64,000 bases of DNA, from contig JAUZTG010000048.1 in NCBI GenBank assembly GCA_030734395.1, positions 186,001 through 250,000 of the forward strand, in the 5' to 3' direction. The notes below the pieces were generated by a model that had not been told where the DNA came from, did not search any database, and saw only the letters and a list, made by a program, of their open reading frames with translations. The translations under genes and the position numbers were made by a program. The stretch's first letter is position 1, and each line of letters begins with the position of its first letter. The DNA is from Sarocladium kiliense (Eukaryota; Ascomycota; Sordariomycetes; Hypocreales; Sarocladiaceae). Positions 21,613 through 31,187 of the stretch are shown here, in pieces.

Positions 21613-23673
21613 CAGTATGATTTCCTTTCCGTCCATGGTCCAGGGGACTTTATGGCCACCCTAGGACGGAGCATTTGCGCCCATCCGTTGCGGGATCTTC
21701 TCCAAGGATCACTTGGAGTCCTATAGTGAATCTTTGGGGGATTCTTCCTAGATCTCTCCCTTCCTGCGTGCAATTCTGGACTAGAACCAAGAAAATCCCT
21801 CTTGCAGACCGAGGCCGGTGAGAAAATTGACCATCCTGGCGAAGGGGATACGTGCACATCAGGCGAAGGTTTGGGCTAAAGACCTGTCCCATCTCCCCAT
21901 TTAGAACCACAAGACAAGAATAGAACCATACTACCAAAGTTACGCCGGAGCATTCTTCAAAGCCTGTCCTCATTCCAGCAATGGCTACAGAGGGTCCTGA
22001 GCTGCTTCTATGAATCGTTCGAAAGTCCTTCGAATGCGACAGACAACCTCAAACCCAACCGGAGAATTGTGCCGGTGGCGTCACGAGCCATAGGGCGCCA
22101 GCGGGTTCTAGGCCCCAGGATTCGCGATGACGAGAATGGACAACCACAGTTGGCGTTGCCAATAATGCTACTTCGCAAAGGAACTATGCAGGTAAGCCTG
22201 CTGTGCACCCTGGCCGGATTGGCCTACGATGCTCCAAATAGGTAAGCCGGGAGTGGAATCCGATCGGCTGCGCCTTCAGCCAGGCCATCGCGAATCCCGA
22301 TCCGGCGATTCGCTTGGCAGGACTGCTCGTAATGCCAAAGTGCGATCGCCATGCCAGAGCAGAGGATGCGGGATAGCCCAACTCTAACCCATGGGCAAGC
22401 GAGGTCGTCTGACAAGCGCGATGATGACAACTGAGGGTCTTTCATACCTACGTTGCTGAGCGCTTCCCCCACAGCCAAGAATCTCGGGCCGTCGCTATAC
22501 GAGCGGTACAGCAGGGCGCAGGCGATATATTTTGCCAACAGTACGTAAATGGACCAACCATGGCTGACACCGCAGGAACCTTCGGGGTGAACCCGTCGAA
22601 GGTCTCTCAAGTCCTGTCAACGCCCCTGCCGCTGAACGTGGCCGAGGAATGGTGCTGCACAGTAAACCGCGAAAAGGCCACCCGTATTGAGTGAGACAAA
22701 AACAACCGTAGAGGGGGGACCCTGGATCGCAGTCGAGAGACCCGTCCATGTCATGCCTAGGCCCTGGGGGACCCAGAATGTGGAGAGACAAGTCCCGCGA
22801 TGAAGTCACTGGGCGGTGAGAAAAACGGTAGCTTGGTCCAGAAATAGAAAGCCCATGACAGATTCAATCGAGCAGGCTAGCTCGTCAAGGCCCGACTAGG
22901 ACCGGACACCGCAAGCGAGTGCGGTAGAAGCCCAGTGCGCGCTCGGAGGAATACTGTCACCTGCCAGGGGGGGGGGAGTCCGGATCTTACCGTTGAAGAG
23001 GCGTCAAAGTTTCGATACAATTTTCATCGCCTGGGGACAACTGACCATGCTAACGGACAGCCCTGTAGCCTGCTCTCTGCGGCTATGCCGAAACTCTGTT
23101 CGCCTCTCTCCTGTACTGAAGCTTCGGTGGCTCAGGCAACGTTGCTCTAGGAGTTAATGCCTAATTAGCTGGCTAGCCTGTCTCCAAGGGCTATGTACGC
23201 GAGCCGTTGCATAGTCCATGGAGTATCGCATGACCCCCAGCCCGACCCATATTGCCAAATACGAGGTATTGACAGCACCGTGCTGCGAGGGGGAAGAACT
23301 TTCACTAGCTGCATCTGGTGCTCTTTGCTCGTGTCTGCAAATGCGATCTTCATTCGGTGACGATCCTTGACTTGTTCCGGGGCGATGATCCGTTCCAGCG
23401 GGGAGGGACCTTTTGGGCCCAGAAATGAACACGAGCTGGGTGAGCCGGAAGTGATCGTGGTGCAACTTTCTTGTCGTAGTCGCGCCTCTCACAGCTAGGC
23501 ACGCCCTCGGCCGCCACGGCACCGATGCAACCTAGTGGTACGAGGCTGTAGCTTGGGGAATAGCTCCACGCTGAGGTGAGGCGCGTGTAAGACGCTGGAC
23601 CAGCCGACTTACCATGACCTCACGCCATGGCTTTTGCTGGACGCCAAAGCCCGTCGACCGCATCTCAGACAAG

Positions 23674-23681
23674 TATATAAG
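23674..23681 (+). promoter_or_regulatory. TATA box of the small secreted protein gene
   Basis: TATATAAG lies 155 bases before the ATG at 23836 and is followed by a C/A/T-rich leader. This is a strong-looking core promoter. Confidence 0.6.
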
Positions 23682-23835
23682 ACATCAATCCTTCTCCTTA
23701 TTGAACTCGAATTCTTCTCATCATCAGCACAAGCACTCCAGTCCTCTCTTCAAGACTACAACAACCACTCTACAACACCTTCAAACATCTCTCATTCTTC
23801 TTCACACTTCCAACCCAAACCACTCAACCGCAAAC

Positions 23836-24282
23836 ATGAAGTTCGCCATCGTCGCCACTCTCCTCTCTGCCACCAGCGTCCTCGCTGCTCCGGCTCCCGA
23901 ACCCGCCGCCGATGTTGTCTCCATGATGGCTGCCTCTCCCCAGTGGACTATCCAGAGCCTCAAGCGCAACTGCAACAAGGCCAACACCGAGTGCACCTGG
24001 AACTTCGGTATCTACCCCGGCTCCGGCAAGGCCACTTCTTGCACCTACGTCGTCAAGGCCAAGGGTGCTTCCACTGCCAACGGCGGCCCCAGCAAGTGCG
24101 GTGACTACACCATCACCTCTGGCTGGAGTGGTCAGTTCGGCCCCGGAAACGGCTTCACCACCCTCTCTGTTGTCAACAACAAGAGCAAGCGCATTGTCTG
24201 GCCCGCCTACACCGACAAGCAGCTCGCTAGCGGCAAGGTTGTCAAGCCCGACCAGTCCTACGCTCCCGCCGCTCTCCCTTAA
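23836..24282 (+). CDS. small secreted four-cysteine protein (Hrip2-like elicitor family, tentative)
   Basis: Single exon, 148 residues. Residues 1-18 form a signal peptide (Met-Lys-Phe-Ala-Ile-Val-Ala-Thr-Leu-Leu) cut before Ala-Pro-Ala-Pro-Glu. The mature protein has four cysteines, enough for two disulfides, and the segments Trp-Thr-Ile-Gln-Ser-Leu, Gly-Trp-Ser-Gly-Gln-Phe-Gly-Pro-Gly-Asn-Gly-Phe-Thr-Thr-Leu-Ser and Pro-Ala-Tyr-Thr-Asp-Lys-Gln-Leu. These fit a family of fungal secreted proteins to which the elicitor Hrip2 of Alternaria and Magnaporthe is thought to belong; I state that link from memory of the family and without a search. The strong TATA box and codon bias suggest high expression. 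Function in this organism unknown. Confidence 0.78.
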   Translation: MKFAIVATLLSATSVLAAPAPEPAADVVSMMAASPQWTIQSLKRNCNKANTECTWNFGIYPGSGKATSCTYVVKAKGASTANGGPSKCGDYTITSGWSGQFGPGNGFTTLSVVNNKSKRIVWPAYTDKQLASGKVVKPDQSYAPAALP

Positions 24283-24515
24283 GCGGTTCACTCTCCGCAA
24301 CGCCTTTCACGAAAGTCCCCATCTCGTCAACGTCGGTTCCTTAGACATGATCAATCATCTGGAGTATGGGAAGCATGCGTATTGTCCTTAGACTATAATT
24401 CGGCATTAGTTACATAATATATCGGAATCTCATATCAACCATATTTACTTGTCTCTTGAAGTGTGGCCTGAGTTTACAAGGAAGGCCCGCTTCTCTTCGC
24501 CGTTCCAATCTAGGC

Positions 24516-25673
24516 TTATCCAACAATCCGACTCCACCGTTCTGGCATAATCTGGCTGAAGTCAAATGTGCCGTCGGGTCCTTTCTCAACGGTGCCTCTT
24601 TCTGTGACAACGGCGTCGATGAGCTCAGCTGGAGTGACGTCAAATGCCGGGTTCCAAACGTTAATTCTCTGGTCTGCCGTCGCTATCCGAACCTTGGAGC
24701 CTTCGTCAACGCTGCCATCAGCTTTGATGACCGCTCCAGTGACCTGCGTCAGCTCCTCCCTCTTCCTTTCTTCGATCTTAATGCCCTCGCCGGTCTTTGT
24801 TTCCAAGTCGATACTTGTCGTAGGCGCAGCAACGATGAATTTGATGCCGTGGTGCCTTGCGAGAACGGCGAGCTGATATGTGCCGACCTTGTTGGCGGTA
24901 TCACCGTTACGAACAACTCGGTCGGCTCCAACAATGACCGCGGAGAGGCTCTCTTCCTTTCCTCGCGTACGGAATAGAGACGCAGCCATGGAGTCGGTGA
25001 TGAGTGTGCTGGGGATGCCCTCAAAGACCAGCTCAAATGCAGTGAGCCGACTTCCCTGGTTGTACGGGCGAGTCTCGGTGCAAAAGGCGTGCTTGAGGAG
25101 GTTGTTTGAGTACAGAGTGCGTATGATACCGAGAGCAGTGCCGTGACCCGACGTGGCAAGGGAACCAGTGTTGCAATGCGTGAGAACAGAAATCTGCGAG
25201 CTTGAGGACGCGCCAGCCTGGGCCTTGAGCCAGTCTGCACCGTGATCACCAATGGCGAGATTCGTCTTGAGATCCTTCTCAAAGATCTTCTCAGCTTCCT
25301 CAACAAACGCCTTCACGACATCCTCGGCACTGTTGGTGCCTTCTCGTATCCGAGCCTTGAGTTGGTTGATGGCATTTGTCAGATCCACTGCAGTCGGTCT
25401 GCTTGTCTTGAGGTAGTCCAAAGCCTCGTCGACCTCGGCGATGATCTCATCCCGCGAACCTGAAGGTGAGCCTCTACTCGACAGCTCGACAGCAAGTCCG
25501 AGACTGGCAACGATGGCAATAGCAGGAGCTCCTCGGACTCTCATGGACGCAATGCTCTCCCATGCTTCGGTGCGGTTGGTGACGGCATCATAGTGGAACT
25601 CGTGAGGAAGACGAAGCTGGTCGAGGACCTGCAAGGACCCTCTTGAGTACTTAACCGCCTGAAGAGAGGACAT
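24516..25673 (-). CDS. MRI1: methylthioribose-1-phosphate isomerase (methionine salvage)
   Basis: Single exon, 385 residues. It converts 5-methylthioribose-1-phosphate to 5-methylthioribulose-1-phosphate in the methionine salvage pathway. The family signature residues are all visible: Arg-Gly-Ala-Pro-Ala-Ile at 47-52, catalytic Cys167 in Thr-His-Cys-Asn-Thr-Gly, Thr-Arg-Pro-Tyr-Asn-Gln-Gly, and catalytic Asp251 in Val-Gly-Ala-Asp-Arg-Val. These separate it from the eIF2B subunits of the same fold. The ATG at 25673 is chosen; the frame is open for seven more codons upstream but without an ATG. It is convergent with the small secreted protein gene, 233 bases away. Confidence 0.95.
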   Translation of the reverse strand: MSSLQAVKYSRGSLQVLDQLRLPHEFHYDAVTNRTEAWESIASMRVRGAPAIAIVASLGLAVELSSRGSPSGSRDEIIAEVDEALDYLKTSRPTAVDLTNAINQLKARIREGTNSAEDVVKAFVEEAEKIFEKDLKTNLAIGDHGADWLKAQAGASSSSQISVLTHCNTGSLATSGHGTALGIIRTLYSNNLLKHAFCTETRPYNQGSRLTAFELVFEGIPSTLITDSMAASLFRTRGKEESLSAVIVGADRVVRNGDTANKVGTYQLAVLARHHGIKFIVAAPTTSIDLETKTGEGIKIEERKREELTQVTGAVIKADGSVDEGSKVRIATADQRINVWNPAFDVTPAELIDAVVTERGTVEKGPDGTFDFSQIMPERWSRIVG

Positions 25674-25971
25674 GATGATAGGATGCGTCGACACAGGTTT
25701 GCAAGCGTAGATGATACTTCGGAGGGCTTACTATAAGATCCCAGGCCTCTCAGGGTTATGGAGGTGGCACATTCTGCCCCTCCAACAATAAATTCTGCCA
25801 TGGTGGGGTCAAATGAGAACCAATGGTGCTCCCACGCGCACCAGTACAGCACACTTCACCGCCTTCTACAGGGTACTCAGAGGCTACGCAGACGCTGTTT
25901 GAATTCCAGAGCTCGAGGTACAGAGTAGGAACTATCACCACCGTCTTCCCGATGCGTTTGCTCTGTCCTCG

Positions 25972-27093
25972 TCAACCTAATGCGCGATCAGGGATCTGAT
26001 GTTCGCCCTTTCCAACGTCATCTTTCTGGGGTGTCACCTCAGGCCCAAAGTTATGCTCAGCCATCCACCTGGTGATGGTCGTCACGTATGTCACAGGGTC
26101 AGTTCCATGCATCGAGTGTTGATGCTTCGGGAACGACAGCACCGTGAAAGAGTTGCCAGTAGCCTCCACCAACCGCTTTGCATGCGCGACTTGCAGGTCA
26201 GATACCGCGCCAATGAGGTTTCCCGACACAGGATCGATGTATCGAAGGTGGTGGGTGAATAAGATGGGCACTTTCACCTGCTTCAACATTGCCTCATGGT
26301 CGCAGTTCACGTCGACACTGCCATCCATGAAAGCGCTCGCCCACCCAGGGTCGTAATATCGTGGTGGCAGGCCGGTGCCAATCACCTGCAAGCCTACTTC
26401 AGTTGCCCTGGAGATAGCGTCTGCGAACCAGAACGGCAACTCGCCCTTGATATTCCGCTTGAAACCCTCTTCGTCACCAATAGACCACTGGGGGCCAAGC
26501 CACTTTGTCCAAGCACGGAAGAGAGGATAAGCAAAGCCCTGCTTCGCAGACTGACCAACAGGAGGGCTGAGCTGCGCTGAGAAGATCGGCGGATCCTCTA
26601 GAACGGCTCCGAGGACCTGTCCTGGAAGTGAATATGCTGCGAGCCAGGCCGCAAGCACTCCACCCGATGACAGTCCACACACAACGACTGGGCGCTTGAT
26701 GACACGGTCAATGAAGCGCACCAGATCGTTGCCCATGATGTCTAAGCTGTAGCGTCCTGGAGTCCACGTCGAGCGACCTTGTCCACGGAGGTCCACAGCA
26801 AACACTTGGTAAGATCCGGAAAGCTGCTCCATGGCATTCTCATAGCCCCACCAGGACATTGTCTGTCCAGGTATCATCAGAAGCGCAGGGTTGGAAGCTG
26901 ACCCAGCCACGCCATAATTCATGCGGATCTCGCCTAGATCAACAACGTGTTCAGGAAAACGATGCGTGGTAAAAATGTCACCATGATCGGTGTACTCAAG
27001 GTATGCACCCGGCGGCTTCGCGCCGGAGGGAGTATCTGCTGGCGCCATCTTGAAGATGAGGGACAGTGTCAAATCGAATGACTGCAGTGACAT
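25972..27093 (-). CDS. alpha/beta hydrolase
   Basis: Single exon, 373 residues from the ATG at 27093; a second Met at residue 16 is an alternative start. The fold shows the oxyanion region (Leu-Met-Ile-Pro-Gly-Gln), Asp-Leu-Arg-Gly-Gln-Gly-Arg-Ser, and the nucleophile elbow Gly140-Leu-Ser142-Ser-Gly. The late acid (Ile-Asp-Pro) and the histidine in Lys-His-Gln-His-Ser-Met-His complete a plausible triad. No signal peptide, so probably cytosolic. The substrate is unknown; esterase, lactonase or epoxide hydrolase would all fit. Same strand as MRI1, 298 bases upstream of it, with no sign of shared function. Confidence 0.8.
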   Translation of the reverse strand: MSLQSFDLTLSLIFKMAPADTPSGAKPPGAYLEYTDHGDIFTTHRFPEHVVDLGEIRMNYGVAGSASNPALLMIPGQTMSWWGYENAMEQLSGSYQVFAVDLRGQGRSTWTPGRYSLDIMGNDLVRFIDRVIKRPVVVCGLSSGGVLAAWLAAYSLPGQVLGAVLEDPPIFSAQLSPPVGQSAKQGFAYPLFRAWTKWLGPQWSIGDEEGFKRNIKGELPFWFADAISRATEVGLQVIGTGLPPRYYDPGWASAFMDGSVDVNCDHEAMLKQVKVPILFTHHLRYIDPVSGNLIGAVSDLQVAHAKRLVEATGNSFTVLSFPKHQHSMHGTDPVTYVTTITRWMAEHNFGPEVTPQKDDVGKGEHQIPDRALG

Positions 27094-27720
27094 TCAACGT
27101 GCTGAGCGGGGTCAAAGCCTCAGGATCAGGATGCACCGACGGCCAGCTCTGTGCGTCTCCTCAGAGGCGGGATCTCTGGGGCTTATAACTTGCTTGTCCA
27201 GTCTCATCCAACCGGTGATTCAAGGGGTACTTCAACCGTATATCGCCGTATTCGTATGTGATCCTGCACGATACCGTACGTGGTGAAAGGCCCCGAATAT
27301 ATGCAGAGAGCCTCCGATGCTGTCATCCATGCGCTCTGGCGAATCCTCGCTTACGATAGCATTCAGCGATTGATTCACCACGCCGCACATGGGATTTCAG
27401 GCAGCAATTTCAAGCTCCATGACAGCCTCAGTCCCTACTGTACGTATCTGACCACGGTGCGCATTCGTCTCTCTAATTGTATTTACAAGTTCAAAGGCGA
27501 GAGACTTTCTTACCCCTCATCATTCATACTGTCGAACATTCTCATAACGAGGGGTTCATAGGCTTACTGTTATCACACTCACGGCTCTCGGGGCACATTT
27601 GGTCCGCAAACAACTGTATTACGAATTGAAAAGAATGTGATTATGTACGTACTGACAATCTCAAATCATCTCAAGAAGAAAGAATGTGTTGGAAACGGGT
27701 AGAAACGCCGGGGGCTCTGA
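27094..27720. other. intergenic between hydrolase and LPMO genes
   Basis: About 0.63 kb. It contains the hydrolase promoter and the 3' UTR of the AA9 gene. I see no gene and no repeat. Confidence 0.5.
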
Positions 27721-28620
27721 TCAACCCCGCCACGCACGACCACAAGGGCCAACGTCTGGATAGGTTGTAGGAGCCGGAGCAACCGGGGTCTCTGCAGCAG
27801 AGCTGCTTGGGGACGAGCTTGGTCGGTCATTGCTGCTATCGGGCTTGGTTGAGCCGCCCGAGGCACCCTGGTACAGAGGTGGTCCAGGGATCGGCCAGGT
27901 CGAGTCCGTACTCTCGTAGATCGAGAACCCATAGATCTGCTCGTCCTCGCGGTTGTAGAGCTCCGTGGCTGGAACACCTTTGTCTGACAGATCATCGCTG
28001 CCACCTTTGGTGACTTCGATGTTGGCGCAAGCCATGTAGAACTCGGGTTCCGCAAGATTAGCCCTGTGCAACGCAATGATCTCGTTGCGAATGACATAGT
28101 TGCCAGGCGCGATAGAGGGTGGAATCATTACACTGTTGTTGCCTTGGCGCAGAAGATCGGTTGCCCAGACTCCGTCGCGATTAGCCGGACCGGAGATGAG
28201 ACCAGCTTCAGCAATCTTGACCCAGCGAAGTGTGGTCTTGTCGACCTTGTCGCAGGGGCCATGGCAGGAGGCGAGATAAGTGATGACAGGGCCGCGGTGA
28301 CCCTGTGACCAGCCATCAGGATTTCTTTCGAGGTCTGCGCTTGTCCAGGAGAAGTCGACAATCTGACCGGCAGCGATGGGAGCCGAGTTGGGAGCAGGCT
28401 GACCATCGTGGCGGCAGATCATATCCGGGGAAGTTGCATCGAGGACGGAGCCCTCGTCTGGAGTAGAGAAACTCCAGCCGATAGAGTTGGGGATAGCAGG
28501 AGCATCCAAGCGGCGGAAGCCCTCGAAGTCAACATTGTTGACAGTGTAGGTAGCAACGTAGCCATGGGCTACAACCTGGGCAGCGAGGCCCAGGAAGGCG
28601 AGGAGACCGACGAAAAGCAT
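27721..28620 (-). CDS. AA9 lytic polysaccharide monooxygenase
   Basis: Single exon, 299 residues. The signal peptide (1-18) ends so that His19 becomes the N-terminal residue of the mature enzyme (His-Gly-Tyr-Val), which is the first half of the copper histidine brace. His108 in Gln-Gly-His-Arg-Gly-Pro-Val is the second copper ligand, and Glu-Phe-Tyr-Met-Ala-Cys carries the axial Tyr; Cys69 in Asp-Met-Ile-Cys fits the conserved disulfide. Copper LPMOs of this family cleave cellulose oxidatively outside the cell. After the domain comes a Ser/Pro-rich tail of about 50 residues without a CBM. A TATA-like stretch lies at 28787-28792 (minus), 167 bases before the ATG. Confidence 0.92.
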   Translation of the reverse strand: MLFVGLLAFLGLAAQVVAHGYVATYTVNNVDFEGFRRLDAPAIPNSIGWSFSTPDEGSVLDATSPDMICRHDGQPAPNSAPIAAGQIVDFSWTSADLERNPDGWSQGHRGPVITYLASCHGPCDKVDKTTLRWVKIAEAGLISGPANRDGVWATDLLRQGNNSVMIPPSIAPGNYVIRNEIIALHRANLAEPEFYMACANIEVTKGGSDDLSDKGVPATELYNREDEQIYGFSIYESTDSTWPIPGPPLYQGASGGSTKPDSSNDRPSSSPSSSAAETPVAPAPTTYPDVGPCGRAWRG

Positions 28621-29530
28621 GATGCTGGTGTCTGATCGGAAGGACTGTTGAGTTGTAGACAAGGTCAACCTGTCTGTCAAATCAAGGTCAAAGGTTTCCG
28701 ATTCCCGTTTCTGAAGTTAGGTTGAAAGCTCGAGAGCTTGAGTTGATGAGGAACAAAAAGTTCTTATGACTGAGAAGTGAAGTGAATATATACGCACGGA
28801 AGACGAGGAAGACGGTGGCTAGAGAAAGACGAAAAGAAAGATTGATCCAAGAAAGAGAGAGAATAGGTTCAATGAAAGGGTGGTGAAGAAGAACCTTGGT
28901 GAATCCATTGTCTAGGAACATTCTTTATAATATTTGCTTTGTCTGATTCCCCCAGACAAACAATGCGAGATACGATTCGTCTGGTCAGTACTTTGGGATG
29001 AGTGTTTGTGCCCCGAAACTCGAAACAGTTGGCTTTGATCGGCGCGAAAGCCAATAAAGCTATGATCACTCTTCTCTCACATGTAATATGCCTTGCATAA
29101 TGGATGCTGACCCCATTTCATTGACTGCAGGGTCCAGAGCCACTATCCGAAAGGATGCGACAATCCTTCCGTCTTTGCCAGCAATAGTGCGAAACACTTG
29201 AAACAACGTCGTGATGTTTCGCCAATAGCAAGCCGCGTCTACCGCCAGGGCCGTGTACGCCAGCGCGCAAAAGGCACCTTCAATTAAGATGGGATGCGGG
29301 AAGTTGGTCACGGAACAGCAATTGGCTGAAGACCAGCGCGAGCCAGTGTTTGCAAGATAGTAACGCAAACAGCCAGATGAGCATGTACCATATGCCATGA
29401 TTCTGTCAAGTAGCCCAAGGGCATCTGACCAATAATGTTTCTTGTAGCACTAGGTTCGCTGGCTTCACCTCATTCGACAGTGAACGAATCCTCCCGCTCG
29501 ACAGCTTAGGTCGTCGACCGATGGCTTCAG
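28621..29530. other. intergenic between LPMO and DUF3445 genes
   Basis: About 0.9 kb. Holds the AA9 promoter and long C/T-rich leader (read on minus) and the 3' UTR of the DUF3445 gene. A 110-codon minus-strand frame at 29066-29398 begins with ATG but shows no family features. Confidence 0.5.
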
Positions 29531-30817
29531 TCAAGACCTGAGGTATTCACACACCCTGTCTCCCCAGCGAACACTTCCTTTGTATACCCACATACCCGGT
29601 GCATTACCCTTCTTCAACCCCTCAATCGCCTCAGCCAGCTGGGGGCCACTCCCTTCGGCTCTGACATCCGGGATAGGATAGAGGTATGTCTTAAAAGAGA
29701 AGAGGATTGCCTTGGTCTTGGGCAATCTCATCAACGTTTGTAACTCGACTCTGAGAAAACACTGCTCAAGCTAATCAGTTCGCGTACTCTTCAGAGATTG
29801 GGAAGGCCTGGGCATTTCGTACATCTTCGGGTCTGATCTCCTGCTGCTCACAAAGACTTTGGTCCTGTTCCGTAATGTGATTGCCAGTGATCGCCGGGAG
29901 CCCTCCATGGGTTTGGATAGACCACTATAAGTCCAGTTGCTCCGTCAGTCTCTGCCAAAAGACAAAAGGGAGTCTTTGTCTGCTTACGTTCATCCGTTTC
30001 ACATTCTTTCCTACCTCAAGTCGGCTGAAGAATCTCTCCATGCTCGAGCCGATCTTTTCGTAGGAGGGAACCGGGCCATGAATGTCCTTAAGGAGCTTTC
30101 CCAGCTTCTGTGATGGGTCAAAGCCTGAGGGAAAGCAGCAGACGAATGCATCTGAGAAATGCCCCTCTTCAGTCTGGTGCAACAGAAACATGTCTTCTTC
30201 GACATTTTCTGCAAGAGCCCTGAGTGCGCCGTTCATGTCGGTGTCGGTCCACTCCGAGGGGAAGTCCATCTTTGTCACGCCGTTATGCATGACCTTGCCA
30301 CCCTGTGCGAGTGAAAATATGCTTGGATACCTTTTCGGGAGGAAGTCTCCCATGAGGAAGCTGTATAGCTCGCGGACAGCATCATCGCCGCTTGGGAGGC
30401 AGCCATGTACCCTTTTGCCTTGATCTCGAATAATCTGCCGGCGTTCTTTGATCCGAGCTAGATAGTCCCGGTCAATCGTAATGAGGTTGGATATGTGGTC
30501 AGTTTGGATGCCTTCAGATGGCGCGAATGTTAGTCGCACACTATCGACAAGTGTTTGCTCAACTTACCCATTGTGATGTGATAAACTCCCTTGAAAGGTC
30601 TCAGGATTCGAGGTTCTTTAGACTGCCAATCAAAATCCTTCGAGCCATTGAAGTCATCTTCCTTTGTTTTCGACCGCCCTGTCGTCGAGTTGATATGTAA
30701 CTTGGCCCATCCTAACCGGATAACCACCAACGCAAATGCCAGCATCGCTGGGATGGTAAGCCAGAAAGACCCGAACCTGCCGGCAAATTCATCCTCGATC
30801 AGATGAACGCTTGACAT
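29531..30817 (-). CDS. DUF3445 heme-dependent oxidative N-demethylase-like protein, membrane-anchored
   Basis: Four exons on minus: 30817-30568, 30511-29988, 29924-29823 and 29761-29531, 368 residues. Splicing yields the family landmarks in order: Met-Gly-Ile-Gln, Ile-Thr-Ile-Asp-Arg-Asp-Tyr-Leu, Leu-Pro-Lys-Arg-Tyr-Pro, Glu-Glu-Asp-Met-Phe-Leu-Leu, Cys-Phe-Pro-Ser-Gly, Ile-His-Gly-Pro-Val-Pro, Met-Asn-Trp-Ser-Ile-Gln and Leu-Arg-Val-Glu-Leu-Gln-Thr-Leu. The family (called HRQ proteins in some fungal annotations) binds heme and is linked to oxidative N-demethylation. Unusual: residues about 15-37 form one hydrophobic segment, so the enzyme is probably anchored in a membrane with the catalytic part on the C-terminal side. 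Substrate unknown. The last two introns are inferred from conservation. Confidence 0.8.
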
Positions 30818-31187
30818 AGTAAATGAGTTACTTTGATTCCCTTCACACCTCCGACAGTGAGTGTATCATGAAAGAAGAGGTGCAGGTGAGCTACAGCGAC
30901 GATGGTATGAAATTGGTGTTGGTGGTGGTGGCGCCGGCCCCTCCTGATCGCCGATATCGCCAATTTTCAGCCATCGCAAGCCGAGCTGAGCGTTGATAGA
31001 GGGCGCCCGACCCCATAACTTCTGCTATTAGAAACAATAACCCATCCCAAGTTAAGGAATGTCATATCGTGACATAGTAGAGACTTGTGTTTCGAAGCTT
31101 ACGCGCAAAGTATGGTTGTGAAAGTATGTTGACCGCCGATGATACGTCCAAATCATACAAAGCTTCCGGCGTCAGATTGCCCACGAA
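30818..31187. other. intergenic upstream of the DUF3445 gene
   Basis: About 0.37 kb with the DUF3445 promoter and the 3' UTR of NAA25. No gene seen. Confidence 0.5.

Larger units (their letters stand above)
21292..23835. other. gene-less stretch with a microsatellite
   Basis: About 2.5 kb with no supported gene. It holds the A/T-rich TAGTAATA-like microsatellite near 21.5 kb and a run of ten G at 22967-22976. Short open frames lie on both strands without family signals. The right end from about 23670 is promoter and leader of the small secreted protein gene. Confidence 0.55.

Noticed and set aside
29066..29398. 110-codon minus-strand frame starting with ATG
   Set aside because: No signal peptide, domain or splice support; position between two well-defined genes suggests promoter or UTR.
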